DNA of 64,000 nucleotides, from contig NC_059486.1 in NCBI RefSeq assembly GCF_018139145.2, forward strand, positions 4,898,001 to 4,962,000, written 5' to 3'. The notes beneath the pieces were generated by a model. The model was not told where the DNA came from and searched no databases. It saw nothing but the letters and a program-made list of their open reading frames with translations. Below, in pieces: positions 1 to 13,300 of the stretch (positions are counted from its first letter, which is position 1; each line of letters begins with the position of its first letter). Source of the stretch: Gymnogyps californianus. Taxonomy: Eukaryota > Chordata > Aves > Accipitriformes > Cathartidae. Both the position numbers and the translations under genes were made by a program.

Positions 1-1094
1 CTAATCCAGTTAGCATTAGATTTAAATCTACCAGAAAAGTTTTAGAACCCTGAAAAGTCGGGCGGAAAAAAAAAAATATTAGAACTTAACTACAGCCTAA
101 AGCACTACTATTCTCAAGACATATATTAGTCTTGATACATAATAACCTAAAAAAAAAATAAAAATGCACAGCCAGAACAAAACTAGCTGTGTTGGCTTCA
201 CAGGAGCACCCAGGAGCTGTTCATGTTGCCAAGGTAGAGCAGGGCATACCGGGACTTGGTACTTCGGCAGATAGATCATCACAGAGGAAGGATGCAATAA
301 TTAATTGCAGACCCTAAGCTCTTACCAAAATTGTTTTTGGTGTCCAACATGGGAAAACCAGTCTCCTCCTTACTCCAAAATCTGTCTAAAAATAGGTAGA
401 GATGCCAAGACTAAATAGTTTACTGTCAGCCTCACCTTCCCTGCTCCTGACAGCCTGACCTTGATGAGTACAAGTGTGTAGGAGAGCGCTGGCCTCGTGC
501 CTCTGCCACCCGACTGGAGGTTGTTGGCGCGGGAGCTGCCGGGATCCCATGTTAACTTCAGCCCCTCGGTGACTTCAGCGTCGCAGGACGAGGGACAAGC
601 CCCTGCTGCTGGGCACCGAGGCCGGATGGTAACAGTGCGCGCTGTGCACAAGGTGTTTTCTCCAGGTTTTAAGAGAGAAGGTGGAGTAAGGGGACTGTGT
701 GTTCTGCCTAAGAACACAGAATTGTATCCTAGAAACAGTATTCTTAAAACTGTTTCGTTGCTATGAAAAGCATAAGCCTTAAGAAAGTATCTCCTGTAAA
801 GGACTGTCGGGTTCCCTGCGAGGTGCTTCTCCTCACAGCCGGTCCTCCCCTGGGGATTACATAACCATAGGGGCAGTAGCTGCCCCCATCTACCAATTTC
901 TACTAAACACTTACACACTGACAACTATAGACTATGAAACGGAGTTAAAATTATACAAGGCCACACGCTTTTCTCTCTTAAAAAATGTAAAACCTTCATC
1001 TTCCTTTCCAGCTTGGAGAACGAGGACAAGACTCCTTGCACATGCCCAGGAGACAGGGCCGAGGCACCAGAAACAACCGCATTTTTACCCCGGC
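1..1094. other. Probable intron of the upstream gene; no exon recognised
   Basis: AT-rich sequence with a modest CpG-enriched patch near 510-640. Open frames on either strand here have no recognisable domain and no convincing splice-bounded coding signal. If the exon at 1327-1376 is real, this is intron 1 of that minus-strand gene. Confidence 0.4.
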
Positions 1095-1525
1095 AGGGAA
1101 ACGTCAGCGAACGAGGCAGCCGGAGAGGAGTGGGCGGCCGCGGCCCCCGGCCCGGGGGAGGACGGGCCACCGCCCAGCTCCTCCTCACGCCCCCCGCCCC
1201 CGAGGTGCCGACTGTCAGACAGCGGCTGCCGCTTCGCCCCCAGCTCTACCGGACAGCCCCAGGCCCTCACCGCCGGGCAGCGCGGTGCCGTCCCGCTTGC
1301 CGTGCCCGTACCTGCCGTGCCCGTACCTGCTCCTCCGCAGCACCGCCACGCCGCCCCGCGCTGCAGCCGCCGCCATGTTCCCGCGCCGCCGCGTCCTCTG
1401 CTGCGTCCCGCGCGTGAGGGCGGGAGCGGGAGGGGGGCGGGGCCAGAAGGCGGTGGCGGCGGAGGGGCGGGGCCGGCGCGGCTGAGGGGAGAGCGGGGCT
1501 GCCGGGGGAAGGTGGTGTGAGGGGC
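1095..1525. promoter_or_regulatory. CpG island promoter of the upstream minus-strand gene
   Basis: The stretch is very GC-rich with dense CpG and several GC-box-like elements (ggggcggggc around 1434-1444 and 1462-1472), in contrast to the AT-rich flanks. It surrounds the minus-strand ATG at 1376 and is a typical housekeeping-type promoter with no obvious TATA box. The initiation point cannot be fixed from sequence alone; the GC boxes lie upstream of the ATG on the minus strand, as expected. Confidence 0.7.
1327..1376 (-). CDS. Probable first coding exon of a minus-strand gene that continues left of the window (PISD by synteny?)
   Basis: On the minus strand an ATG (+ bases 1374-1376) lies inside a CpG island and opens a frame reading MAAAAARGGVAVLRRSR, which runs into a GT donor (gtacgg, + bases 1321-1326). 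The Ala/Arg-rich start would suit a mitochondrial or membrane-targeting N-terminus, but 16 codons are too few to identify a protein. In mammals the gene next to the 3' side of PRR14L, in this orientation, is PISD (mitochondrial phosphatidylserine decarboxylase), so PISD is the best guess. I see no PISD-type exon in bases 1-1326, which would then be intron. This identification is inference from synteny only; the exon itself is moderately supported. Confidence 0.4.
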
Positions 1526-1542
1526 CGGGGGTGTTCCCGCGG

Positions 1543-1866
1543 GATGGTGTGTGGAGGGCGCCGTTACCTGAAGGGAATATGGTGTGTAGGGACGGGACCA
1601 TTCCTCAGAGGAGATACGGAATGGGGAAACGGGTACGAGGCTGTTCCCCAAAGGGGCATGTGGTATGTGGTGAGGGCCGTCCCTGAGGGGACGTGGTGTG
1701 GGGACAGGGCCGTCCCTGAGGGGACATGATGTGGGGACAGGGCCGTTTCCCGGGGAATATAATGTGGGGACAGGGTGGTCCCTGAGGGTTTGTGATACGG
1801 GGACAAGGCTGCTCCACAAAGGGGGTATGGTATCAGGACAAAGCTGTTGCCCAAAGGGAGGTATGG
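1543..1866. repeat. Degenerate minisatellite, unit about 34 bp, roughly nine copies
   Basis: Successive units share the pattern tgtggggacagggccgt followed by ccctgaggggacatg, with increasing divergence towards the edges; the best conserved copies are around 1680-1790. Units vary from about 33 to 44 bp. It abuts the CpG island. Both strands read as long proline- or glycine-rich frames only because stops are rare in the unit, so these are not treated as genes. Confidence 0.85.
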
Positions 1867-4274
1867 TTTGAGGAGAGGACTGCTTCTTGGGGCGTTGAGG
1901 ATGAGGCAGTTGGGGTTCAGCTACTTCTCAGTGTTGCTGTTGAGGGGCAGGTAGGTCCTTGACCACAGATATGGGAGCACCAGGGATGTCAGGGCAGGGA
2001 TTTTACTCGGGGGGGGGACACATGACACAGAACAGACACAATGCTGTTCCTGCAAGTGAGATGTCGGGCAGGGTAGTGTAGTAACATCTGTTCCTACTCT
2101 GGTGTCCCTTGCCTGGATCCTAGCAGCACGGAGGGGATTTTATAGAGATTATTTGGTTTCCACCCTCTTAGATGCATCCCTAGATAGATGCATAGATGCT
2201 ACATTACAGTAGCTAATTTCCATTTTCTGACGGTGGTAGGGGAGTAGTTTCATAAGGTGAATCAGCAGGAAAAGAATTCCAGAGTCCTGCCACTGTGTTT
2301 CCGCATCCTCAGTGCTTTAGGACATGGTCCTCTTGGTGGACCTGATTACTTTACATTTGTCATTAGTATTTGTTTGCTTTCCTGACCAGGCCTAAATGAA
2401 GTCTACACCTTAACGTCATCCTGCTTTTTTCACATCACCACAGACAGCAGCATAGTGTCTGTATAAGTATCGTCTTAGACATGTACAGGAAGGCCTTTTA
2501 TTTTTAAATATGTAAAATTTGAGCAGAGATCCAGATGCAGCCCTCATGTAATAGTAATACTATTAGCTGACTGAGTTGTTGGGATGTACATATATCCTGT
2601 ACATAATGGTAGGATTGGCAGGAAGTAAAACCTCAGAGAAGGTGGGATTTGATCCTGTTAGGTGTTTTGCTACAAGCGTTGCAAGAGCCATTAGCTTTGA
2701 TGTCTAACTGCACCCTCCTGATGGACCTGACCAACAAGTTTCCCCAGAAGTGATTCAGGAGTGATTCAGAGGTTAAGGTGTAGTTAAATGAAACACACTT
2801 GTTAATAGTGTATATTAATTGACTTTGACTGAACTGATTAATGATCTGTCCTGATCTAATCTTTCTCCCTGGAATTAAAAGTAAATATGTGGACTTCTAA
2901 CTATTTTAAAATTACTTTTATCATGTGTTTTGTTCTTATATTTATGTTGGGCTTTTTTTAACATCTGATAATATATTGTACCAAAAGACTGTATAGACTG
3001 TACTCACTGAGGAATAAAACATATTTCCCAAAGGCTACTGAGCTGTGCTAGACCTGTGCAGGTGAGCCAAGTTGAAGGGTGGATTAATGGTACAGTTGTT
3101 CTCTTAGCAAATGAGAGAACGGACATCTTACAGCTTGAGAACATTTGTTCAGGGAGTGCAGGAAGGAGTGAGAAATGTAACTCCTTCTGTGATTGGATTA
3201 GTAGGAAACATAACACCTCAACAAATGGTGCAGATCTAGTGAGGGAACTTCTGAAACGCAGAGGTAAGCAATGGAATGTGAAAGAAGCAAGTGGGGAATA
3301 AGGACTGTGAATCATTAGGGAAGAGTACATAAGGCAACAAAAGAAATCTAGGAAAGGTATTGGCAAAAATACATGAAGCAGAGAAAGTACTAAGAAAATC
3401 CGTAAGATGAAGAAGGAAAACAAAACTAGGAAAAAGACTTTCTTTCTCCAGGACTCTTGGAATAGTCAATTCTTTCCTGAACAGGAAAGATGAAACCATA
3501 TTAGCAATATTTTATGCATCATGAGATCAGTTCAGTATGCACGCTTCTGCTTTTATATATATATATATATGTATTTTTTTTCTCCTGCTGTAGAATTAAT
3601 GATGTTAATCATGGCTGCTGTAGAGTAATTAAGAAGTAATGGCTAAGTGTTAGAAAACAGGGAAATAAGCCGGCTTGGATGAGACTGCTGTGCTAGAATG
3701 GAATGAAGAGAGTCAAGAAAGTCAACAGTGTCACAGTTGTATTCTGAATTCTTAGGGAGGCATAGGATTACTTTCTGTTTAAATTACTCAGTAGATAAAG
3801 CATTATCAGGTGAAAAAAAAAAAGGTAAGAAGGACACTTCGATATTCTGTAGAGAGATATGTTCAGTAGTTTGGACAATTCACTTCGCTTTAGATATCTT
3901 TTTTGTAAGATAGATGTCAGTCTTACCTATCTCCCAAAGGCATTTTGGTGCCTTTTGAAACAGAAGCAGCACAATTTATTTCAAAAGCAGAGGCTTACAT
4001 TGCTTCCTATGTCTGTTCATAACAAAGCAGAAAATGCACAGATAATTTCCATCTGTAGATAGGAATAGGACACTGTCCCTTTCTCCTTTGCATACAAGGG
4101 TATGTCATCCATCCTCTGACAGTTTGGTTTTTTTCTTAAATCTTGGTTTATCCTTGTTGATGCCTAAACCCCCTTTGTTATCTTCCAGAAGCTTTGGTCA
4201 TCACTGTGGAATTCCTGGTATGAGAAAGCAGAGCGTCAGGGTAGAGAGAGGATCCTTGCTGAACTGCTGTAATC
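1867..4274. other. Intergenic region upstream of the transferrin-like gene
   Basis: No exon or repeat family recognised. It contains a short TA microsatellite near 3555-3571 and AT-rich unique sequence. The last 100-150 bases before 4275 must hold the 5' UTR and promoter of the transferrin-like gene, but I see no clear TATA box or CpG island there, which fits a tissue-restricted rather than housekeeping gene. Confidence 0.5.
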
Positions 4275-4326
4275 ATGAAGACAGTGATTTTAATTGTCCT
4301 AATCATCTTCACTTTGCTGTCTTCAG
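4275..4326 (+). CDS. Signal-peptide exon of the transferrin-like gene
   Basis: ATG at 4275 opens a 17-residue run, Lys at position 3 followed by a long Ile/Leu/Val core, ending in Ser-Ser and a phase-1 GT donor (gtaagg). It joins in frame to the exon at 6832, which begins Gly-Lys-Lys-Phe-Arg-Trp-Cys, the usual start of a mature transferrin lobe. A one-exon signal peptide with a phase-1 junction is the normal transferrin gene layout, which supports this start. Confidence 0.88.
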
Positions 4327-7300
4327 GTAAGGCTGATGCAGAGAGGGAAAGAGAAAGGTGACCTCTGGATGGGTTACCAGGATACGAACTCTAACATATG
4401 CTTTGGTTTTGTTTTCTTCTGTGAAAAGAAGTTGCAGCTAGAACTGTGCTTGTGATTTCCATTTGCCTGTATTTTTCCTGTTTGATCATTGGCAGATGGT
4501 GACCCTGTTAGTTTTGAAGCAGCTTGCTACACTAGTTTCTTAGTAATTCAGTGAAGGTTTGTTTCCTTTGCATAGTTGAGATCTGCGTACTCATTAACGC
4601 TGTCAAAATGAATCAGTGTATTTCAGGCTGCTCCCCTCTCAAACCACAATGTGTTCTTTGTAGAATTATGCTGAATTAACGTCAAAGGAAGTGGAATACT
4701 AATGTCTGATGCTATGCTCAAAGAAATAAAAACTTCAATGTTTTAATTGTAAACTTTATTTATTCCAGGCAATATTTTTGTTTAATATTAATAGATCGCC
4801 AGAGAGCCAAATGCTTAAACATCTGGAAATGACAGTGTTAAGACATGTTGTAGTGGTTTTTATGCATTCAGTCCTGGTTTTCATTACATGGTGTAAAGAT
4901 TCTGTCAAGTTACATAACTGCATGCTATTTTTATATATAATAATCACTTTTTTTCTCCTTAAATGTATAGTTTCTTCTTGAGATGTATATGGTGATATAT
5001 TTCAGAGTAGAAGGCATTTAATAGGATGAATATAAATTAAGTCATAATACATCCAAGATGGAATAGTCGGAGTCTAAAGCAAAAGAGAAAATATTGTTGA
5101 CATGTCTGGACTCCCTTCAGATGTAACTTAGTAGCCAATTTAAACAAACCAAACCCCTGACTCCTCCTGGAAAACAAGGTTTTACCTTCTCCTCCACTTC
5201 TAATTACAGCTTCCTAACCCCTTCTTTCTGCTGGCACTGTTTTGGGGTTTTTTTATTGGTTACTTAGTTTTCAGCTGGAAAAAAGCCTGACAACTGAATA
5301 GTTCAGTTCTGCTACAGTTCTGCACAGTGTTCCTGTGCAGGTTATTTAATCTCCTTGTTTGGCATCCAGAAATGAAGATAATTCTTCCTAACTTCCTGCT
5401 TGGAAGAGGTAAGATTTTGAGGATTTTGTTGTTAATGTTTATTCAATACACTGTTCAACGTAGTACATGATTCTTCATTGTCAATAACCAAATTGTCCCT
5501 AGTTTCTGTCTTTCATAGTGGGTGTTGTCACGGAAGATAAACCTCTCTATCTTGAGGGAAATCCAGCAAGTTACTTGTCATTGCTGAAGAAATACTTAGA
5601 TAGTACATTGTTTAAAAACAGAAGAAGGTCCAAGTCACAGAATTGCCATCGTAATTTCAAATAGTCCCAGATCCTCACCTCCTGGATTGAGGGGTTTGGT
5701 TTACTCTATTATAAAGTAGCATTTAATTGTGAATTTCTTCCAACTTAAAATTTTCATACTTCTCCTCTGATCTAAGGTTTTCTGACCCTCGAGCTGTGAT
5801 GTGGGTCTTATTATTTAAAATCAGGTAGTCTTTGTCTGGAAAGAAAATGGGAAGGAAATACTATTCTAACAAAGCCTGGCATTCAGTGGGAAATGCTGTT
5901 ATAACAAAGCATGTAGCTCAGTGCTGTGAGACACCTGGGACTTGGAATACCAGTTATTGTCCATTTAAAAAACAACAATCCCCTCTCTAAAGACTAAATT
6001 CAACAAAGCTAAAGCAACTTGATCCTCTATCAACATCCTCCCTCCATATTTCTTGTTCTTTTGCAGGCTTAGTTCTGAATCTCTAGAACTTTGTAACAGA
6101 AATAATAAGATTGGTATGGATAAACTATGCATGGGAATACGTGTGTGTGAAAGCACCAGAGGAAACAGCAGAGCAAAGGTTAAAAGAATGGCCTGTATTG
6201 ATAACCAAGGACACAATTGACAGCAATAAAACTGATAAACCCTGGGGAATGCATTGTTTACATCAAGATTAGAAGGTCTGTGCTCTGATAAGGTCATATC
6301 ACGGTTGACTTGTTAAGAGAAAAACTGCAGTCTGATAACAGGAAGATGGTAACAAGGTTACCCTACATTGTAAGTGCCATTCCTCTTCTTGCTATCCCAA
6401 CAGGAAAACAGACCATAACCATACAGACGTCCTTGCCTTTGTTTCCTCATTTTGGGTGGCAACCTTGCCTAAAATTCATGGATGATGAAGCAAGGAAGAT
6501 TCTGAGGCAAAAGATCATGCCATAATAACTGTTGATTCTTGAAAAACCTACCAAAAAACTAGATTGTTGCTGCCAGTCAAGAGGAAGCAGAGAGACGTAG
6601 TAACAGCAAACATTCATGGGCCTCCATGTTGGGCAAAAGTGATCTTGGTCAGACTGCTTGGGCACATCTCTTGGGTGCCGGTAAATATGTGGATATGTGA
6701 GTGTGAGTGAGCAGAATCAACTTACTTGTGAAGTAAAATAAAATAAAATGACCTCCCTCTTCCATAAGGTCTTAAACTGAGGGTTTTTTCGCTAAATCCT
6801 ACAAATCTTGACTTCTTTTTTGATCCTACAGGGAAGAAGTTTCGATGGTGCACCCTTTCTGACCTAGAACAGAGAAAGTGTGCTGAACTGTCCAAAGCAC
6901 TTATGGCTGTGCTGCCCTTTGCTACTGTCAGTTCGTTTGCTAGGATTTCTTGCATCAGAGCCCACAATACACATGACTGCATTGACAAAATCAGGGTGAG
7001 TTCATAGAGATTTTTAAAACTGATTTTGAGTCCAGATCCTCTTTTGAAGAAGTAACTGGTAAACAGAATCCATGGGAGAATAAAATGATACTGAAATGAT
7101 GGTATGGCATATATGACAAAGTACATGGTGGCTTGAGAGGCAAGAATTAAAACCCATGAGCATTCTACTAGATGTACTATTTTACCCCAGCTAATGTCCT
7201 TGCAGTCTCCAGGAAATAAGTAAAAAGCTGCTTTGAAATAAAAGGACAAAACCAAACTACTAAATTAAAACTTGCTCAGAGCATTCCCCTTGCTTGTGGG

Positions 7301-10300
7301 TTTTGCTCCTACTCTCACTATAATGAATATTTTCTCTTCCCTTTCTTCCCTGCTATTTTTAGCCCCTAGTCAGTCTTTTCTGAAGTAAAGAGCAAAGCCT
7401 TTTTTCATATAAAAATCTTTAATTTGAATAACATTAGACATCAGACCTTTTGTAAGTGTAAGCTCTTGTAATTGACCAGTTCTGAAATTAAATTTTCATA
7501 ATGCTATATGCTTTGAAAAAAATCGCTAATGAAAAAGGAAGATAAGCATTTGCTGTAGAATAATTTCATTAACATATGTAAAACTTGATTGGGATAGAGA
7601 ATTTCAGTTTCCATTTTCATTCAGCCCCAGTTGCCTTCAATGGAGTCCAAATCTGACCTGGAAAACAAAACAAAGAAAACCTTTCTTGTTGGTTCAGGGA
7701 ATAATTTATTTCGTGTTTTCATTCAGTCCTGCGACCCTTATTGACAGACTTCAGTTCCACTTTCCGGGTTATGGAAAGATTATAGCCAGGAGAACTCTGA
7801 GAAGGATTTGGGGTCTTGGGGGAGCAGTAGGAGGAAGTAGGGGTTGCCTTTTTCTTCAGTTGGCATCAGAATTGTGTTTTTGGAATGGAAGACCCAAAGA
7901 AGAGGTGAGAAAGGATGTTACTGGAAAAGAACTGGCATTTTTTAAAGGTAACTCAGCCTCCATTGCTAACATTTCACCATGCTTAGTAGCAGGGATTCAG
8001 TTAAAAACAAAGCAAATGCTTGTAAAAATCACTGGTTACTACTTCTCAGGCAGAAACTCTGCTCTTGAAGCTGCTCTGTTTGTTCCCCTGTAAACACACT
8101 TGTTTTGAGGGTTTTGCTGTTTTTTTTAAGGTGAATAAAGCAGATGCTGCCTCCTTGGATGCTGGAGATGTTTACTCTGCTGTAAAGCTATATGGGTTGA
8201 CAGTGGTGGCAAAGGAGATCTATGATCAAGGTAGGTTCATAAAGCAAAAGAATAAGCTGTACTTCTGATTTGGCTAATAAATTGCTGTGCAGTGAAAGGC
8301 AAAGCTCAAGAATTATTGAAAAAAGTCTATACGTTTTCATTAACTTTATAGGAGTATGGAGGTGACTAACAACTGTTTCTAAAATACTTAGTGATGATGA
8401 ATAAAATACCAGTGGTGCTTTGTATCTAGTAGCCTTTCTGCCTGCGGTACTGTCACTATGACAAATTGTCTGTATCTACCCCTGCCCGCAGCACTAGTGT
8501 ACTGGACTTCTACATCTTGTAGGGAATAAGAAGGATTTTATTCCGTCTGTGTCAATTCTTATACCATGCTCTTTACTAGTGTAACTGAACATTTACTAGC
8601 AGTTCTTTAAGAGATTAGCTTCTCTCATGAATTAATTCTCCCCTTCTCCCCCTAAAGAAACAAGAATATAAGGTAGAGAATCTTGTTAGGGTAAGATTCC
8701 TCTTCATTCCTGGCAGACCTGAACAGTCTGTGCAATGCGTTATTTATAAGGCAAGAATAAATAAGTCTGAGCCAAAATCGAGCATACAGTAGAAAATACT
8801 TGTGGGACATGAATCTGAGAAGGAAGCCAAATTAGCAGATGGATTTAGGAAGAGACTAATAAGGGGACAGTATGAGAACAGAATTGAATTTTGTTTTGGC
8901 TGAAGAACCATGAAATCACAGTGGCATTGATATGTTTCAGGTGGTAAGTACGTTCTGAGGATAAGACATAGGAGTTCTTTCCATTACAATACCTAAACAG
9001 TGTGATACAAATATTCAAAATTCTTGAGAAGCAATTGCATTGGATGATGGAGCTGGATGATCTTGTAGGCCTTTTCCACCAGATTTTTACGTTCTTGCTT
9101 TGCACATCACTTGCATCGCTCGGTTTGACAAGGTGCCATGTAGCCAGTATATGGTAAAGTTCCTGGCATGAGTACGTGTTTCATATGCCTAAGATTTTTT
9201 TTCCTTAGCCATGTTCACAGAAGTAGTTGAACTCCTGTACACAGATGGAAGCTGCAGAATTGGGGTTTAGTTATTTCTGTTACATATTTTGTCCTGTTGC
9301 AGGAAATTGTGTGCTTGCTGTGGCTGTTGCCAAACGAGGAACTCTGGATATCCAGAGGCTACGAGGTGCGCGCAGCTGCCACAATGGAGCCAGATGGACA
9401 TCAGGCTGGAATATTCCACTTGGCTTTCTCCTTGCAAGAAATGATCTTTCCTGGGATGAGGCACAACCTCTGAGCCAAGGTAGGTGATAGGAGCCATAGG
9501 GCTATGTCTCTGCCCTCAGCAGAAGTGACTGAAATGCAAGCAGATGTAGAATGAACTGAGCTATGTGGAAATTGAAGGGCTTTGTGGATGAGATATCCTC
9601 TTGGAGTCTTTTTGGTACTGGCTCTTAGCTCTCTTCAGAACTTTTCTAGTGATCTCAAAGCAGCAGAATTGTTACCAAAACAGGAAATCTTTGTGTTCTG
9701 TATGCAACAGGGAACAAATCTTTGCAATATTTAACCAGCACAAAGATGGTTTTAAACAAGCAAAATTTGATCTCTCTGTTTCCAGCAAATGTTTCAAATT
9801 TGAAGTTTAGACAATGAAGCCGCATTTGCTGATTTATTTATTTATTTTTTAAAGCACCGTAGTCCTAGTTATGTCCATGATATGTTTGGCCCCTTTTCCT
9901 TCATCTATTTTTTCCCATTTGACTTTCTTTCTTTCTTTTTGTTTTTTTCCCCCTACATCTGCAGTAGTCAGTGAGTATTTCAATGCAAGTTGCATCCCTG
10001 GGGTTGGTGTTGCTGCTCCTCAACTGTGTGCTCTTTGCCAAGGACAAAAATCCTACGTCAGAGACAAGAACCACTTCTGTGAGACAAGCAGTAACGAACC
10101 CTTCTATGACTCTGAGGGAGCCTTCAGGTGAGCTCTGTGACACTGGTACTGAATTTACCTTTGAGGAAAAAGAACTTGTGAGGGAGGAAAAGCCAAGTGA
10201 CATGTTAATAGGATGGCATTTGTCTTCCTGTAGGTGCTTGAAGAATGGAGTGGCAGATGTTGCCTTCTTAGATCACCTAACAATTATGAGTGCCACAGGT

Positions 10301-13300
10301 AATCCTAAAAACTCAGATTCCTTTTAACCTCTGGCTGTGCTCCTTCCTGCATGGGAGTTTGGGGGATATGCCTATATTTTTGTTGTTTCCAGGGAAAATT
10401 CAATCCCTGCAAGCAGTTCAGTGGTATTTCTTGACTCTCCACACAAGTCAGAAGGAAACAGAAGAGGAAAGAGTAAGTGAGCAATAATTGCTCACAGGAG
10501 ATTCTTAGAATGGGAGCAGACAGATGTTTTTATACAGGTGATTTCTTTAGCCTAAAGTCTCTGACACAGCTGTCAGTATTTGCATTGCCTGAGTTATAAG
10601 ATTCCTTTTAAAATTCAGTGTACTGAGCTGCTAGAATGTGCAGTTCCTGTATACCTGTTCTGTATTTTTAAATTCAGTCAAGCTGTGTACCAACTTTTTT
10701 GAAGGTGGTTAGCAGTAGTATTTGCAGGTAAGTATTTTTAAACAAACATATTTACAAGGGTACAGCTTAAAGAGTATTTTGGAGTACATCTGGCTGAGGT
10801 CCCTCTCTTTGTTAAAAGAGCATATCAAAGACAACTTTCCCAAGTATGCTTGGTACACTGGGCTGCCTGCATAATCTTTGAGCAACCTCCTCTGAAAAAC
10901 GTTTTCCATTCCATCTCTGTGCCTGCTGCCAAGTCATGTCTCACTTCATAGATTCATGAGTGTCCTGTTGTTTCAGAGTCAGAACAACAGGAATATGAAC
11001 TCTTATGTCCTGATGGGACTACAGCTGAGCTGACTGAATACAGCACCTGTAACTTGGGCAAGGGGCCTGGCCGTGGCATCATCACCCGCCACAACTTCCA
11101 GAAGATCACCAACAAATTTCTTAGCATGATCCAAGTGAGTGGATATTATAAGCTGTATATCTCCAGACACAGGTTTTTCTTCCGTCTTTGTGTGGAGATT
11201 ACCACCCACTTTGCCTTCTTTCTTGAGAAATTTATAGTTAGTGTGAACAAAGCACTGAAAATTGGTTGTTCTGGGGAACAATCCTGCATTTGCTTCTGGA
11301 AGGTTTTACTTTTCTCTAGTGTTCTTCTGTAGAAGGCTGGGAATAAATAAGTAAAGAAGGGGGAGATGCCATAACGCCCAAACTGGAAAGGGGCTAATGA
11401 TGTTCATCCTGCCCTGGAACTTACGTGAATTCTTATGTACCTGAGGGAGACGCATAGGTTCAGGCAGGGTTCACCTTTGTTCCTCTCTTTTTCTCAACCT
11501 ATAAATAGTATCTGTTACCTTGACATCCAGGAATCTATTTGAAGCTGAACCTGAAATGCATTTTTAAATGCAAATTTAAAGAATTTATGAAGCCATCCAG
11601 CCTTTAAAATAGTCCAGTAGACAGTGAATAATTCAACCCAGTGGGCTGGGTTGTGCTGTCATGCAGACTCTGGTAGATAGCAGTTGTACAAAATCTCTTC
11701 TTTATTAAGAGATCTTCACATGCCTTTGTCAGTGCACTTATTAACACATATCTTAGCTGTGTTCCCCCATACATAGCAATGGCTATGCAGCAGTGTTCCT
11801 AGTACACTTCTCGGTGCTTTCTTCTCTTCCAGTACCATCAGGCTGAACAGAGCTACTTTGCACATGGTACTTTGCCATCATAAAGCACAAGGTATCTTGC
11901 ACCCCTTTACTGCACTGATCTTTATCACAAATGTTTCTCACTCAGCTATACTCCCTCAGTTGCCTTTCCAGGGTGGGAGACATTGAGCACAGCCCAGTAA
12001 ATTGGAATAACTAAGACGGGAAAAAATTCTTCAAAAAAGTGAATCGTATAATGCTTTTAGGACTGGAACCATCCACTCACTGCAGTACCTGTGGGCTTTG
12101 CCCCAGTGTGATGGAACTCTGAGTGCTATGTTACAAACAATTGATATGAAGGAAGGGGAGGATGAGGCTGCCTGTTACGGGAAGGATGAGCAGATTTATT
12201 GCAATTAAAAGTGTTGTTCTTGTCCTAGCGCCTCTTTGGGCGAAAAGGAAAGGAAAGAGCCAGGTTTGAACTCTTCACTTCAGCACCCTTTGGGGGAAAG
12301 AATCTGCTGTTCCGGGATGCCACTCAGCACCTGCAGCTTCTTGAGGAGCAGCTAGAGATTGCCTATGTCCTTGGTCTGGATTATGTAGCTCTCCTTAAGG
12401 GGCTAGGCCATGAAGGTGAGAAGCCTGCTAGAGGACTGTAGCTAAGGAAAGGGAAGAAAAAGTTCTCTTTCCATGTTATTCCTCCCTGCCAGGCACAAGT
12501 GCATAGACCTAAACGTTCCCTTAACAAGGAACAGATTGGTGCATAGGTGACATGATCTTACTGTGCTCCTTCCTTCTAATTCAGGGAGCTCTTTGGACAA
12601 CAGTGTTGTGCGCTGGTGCTGCATCAGTGATGCTGAGCTTCGCAAATGTGAGGAGTGGGCACTGAGCATCAAATCCGACCCACTAGTCTGTGTCCAAGCA
12701 ACTTCCATGACCAAATGCATAGAAATGATCAAGGTAGGAGACTCCCTCTGGTCAGAGTATATGATAAGACCACACAGGGTGTGTATGTCTTTGAGCTGAA
12801 AAAGAGGCAAAACAGCTTGTACACTGGAGGAACCAGTGGGAATGAGAGGGAATTTATGCAGGGGAATTTCCAGCTGGTGGGGAAGTACGGCTGCTTGGTT
12901 ACACAACTCATGCAAATCCTGGTTTTGTTATTTTCTATAATGCTGTTGGCAGAGTAGTGAGGCTGATGCAGTCACCCTGGACGCAACACATATCTACATT
13001 GCAGGGAAGTGTGGATTGGTGCCTGTAGCTGCAGAATGTTATGGTAAGTTCTCATGTGACCTTAGCAAGAAGGGAGGGAATCAAAACAGTACCATTGAAA
13101 ATATAGTTTAATTTCCACAGTTTGTGATGTTTTGTGATGGAAGCAGGAATGAATATGTATGTCCAAATACTCTTCCCAGCATTTCCACTAATTGGCTCTA
13201 GCATTTGGTCTGGCTGTTTACTATATCTCTTCTGTAAAAGGGACACAGATGCTGATATGGCTCAAGAAGATTGCAAGGTTTTTGATGGGGTGCTGCCATG

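Noticed and set aside
1085..1819. Long proline-rich open frame on the minus strand
   Set aside because: It spans the minisatellite and CpG island; openness comes from the repeat unit and GC content, with no domain and no splice support.
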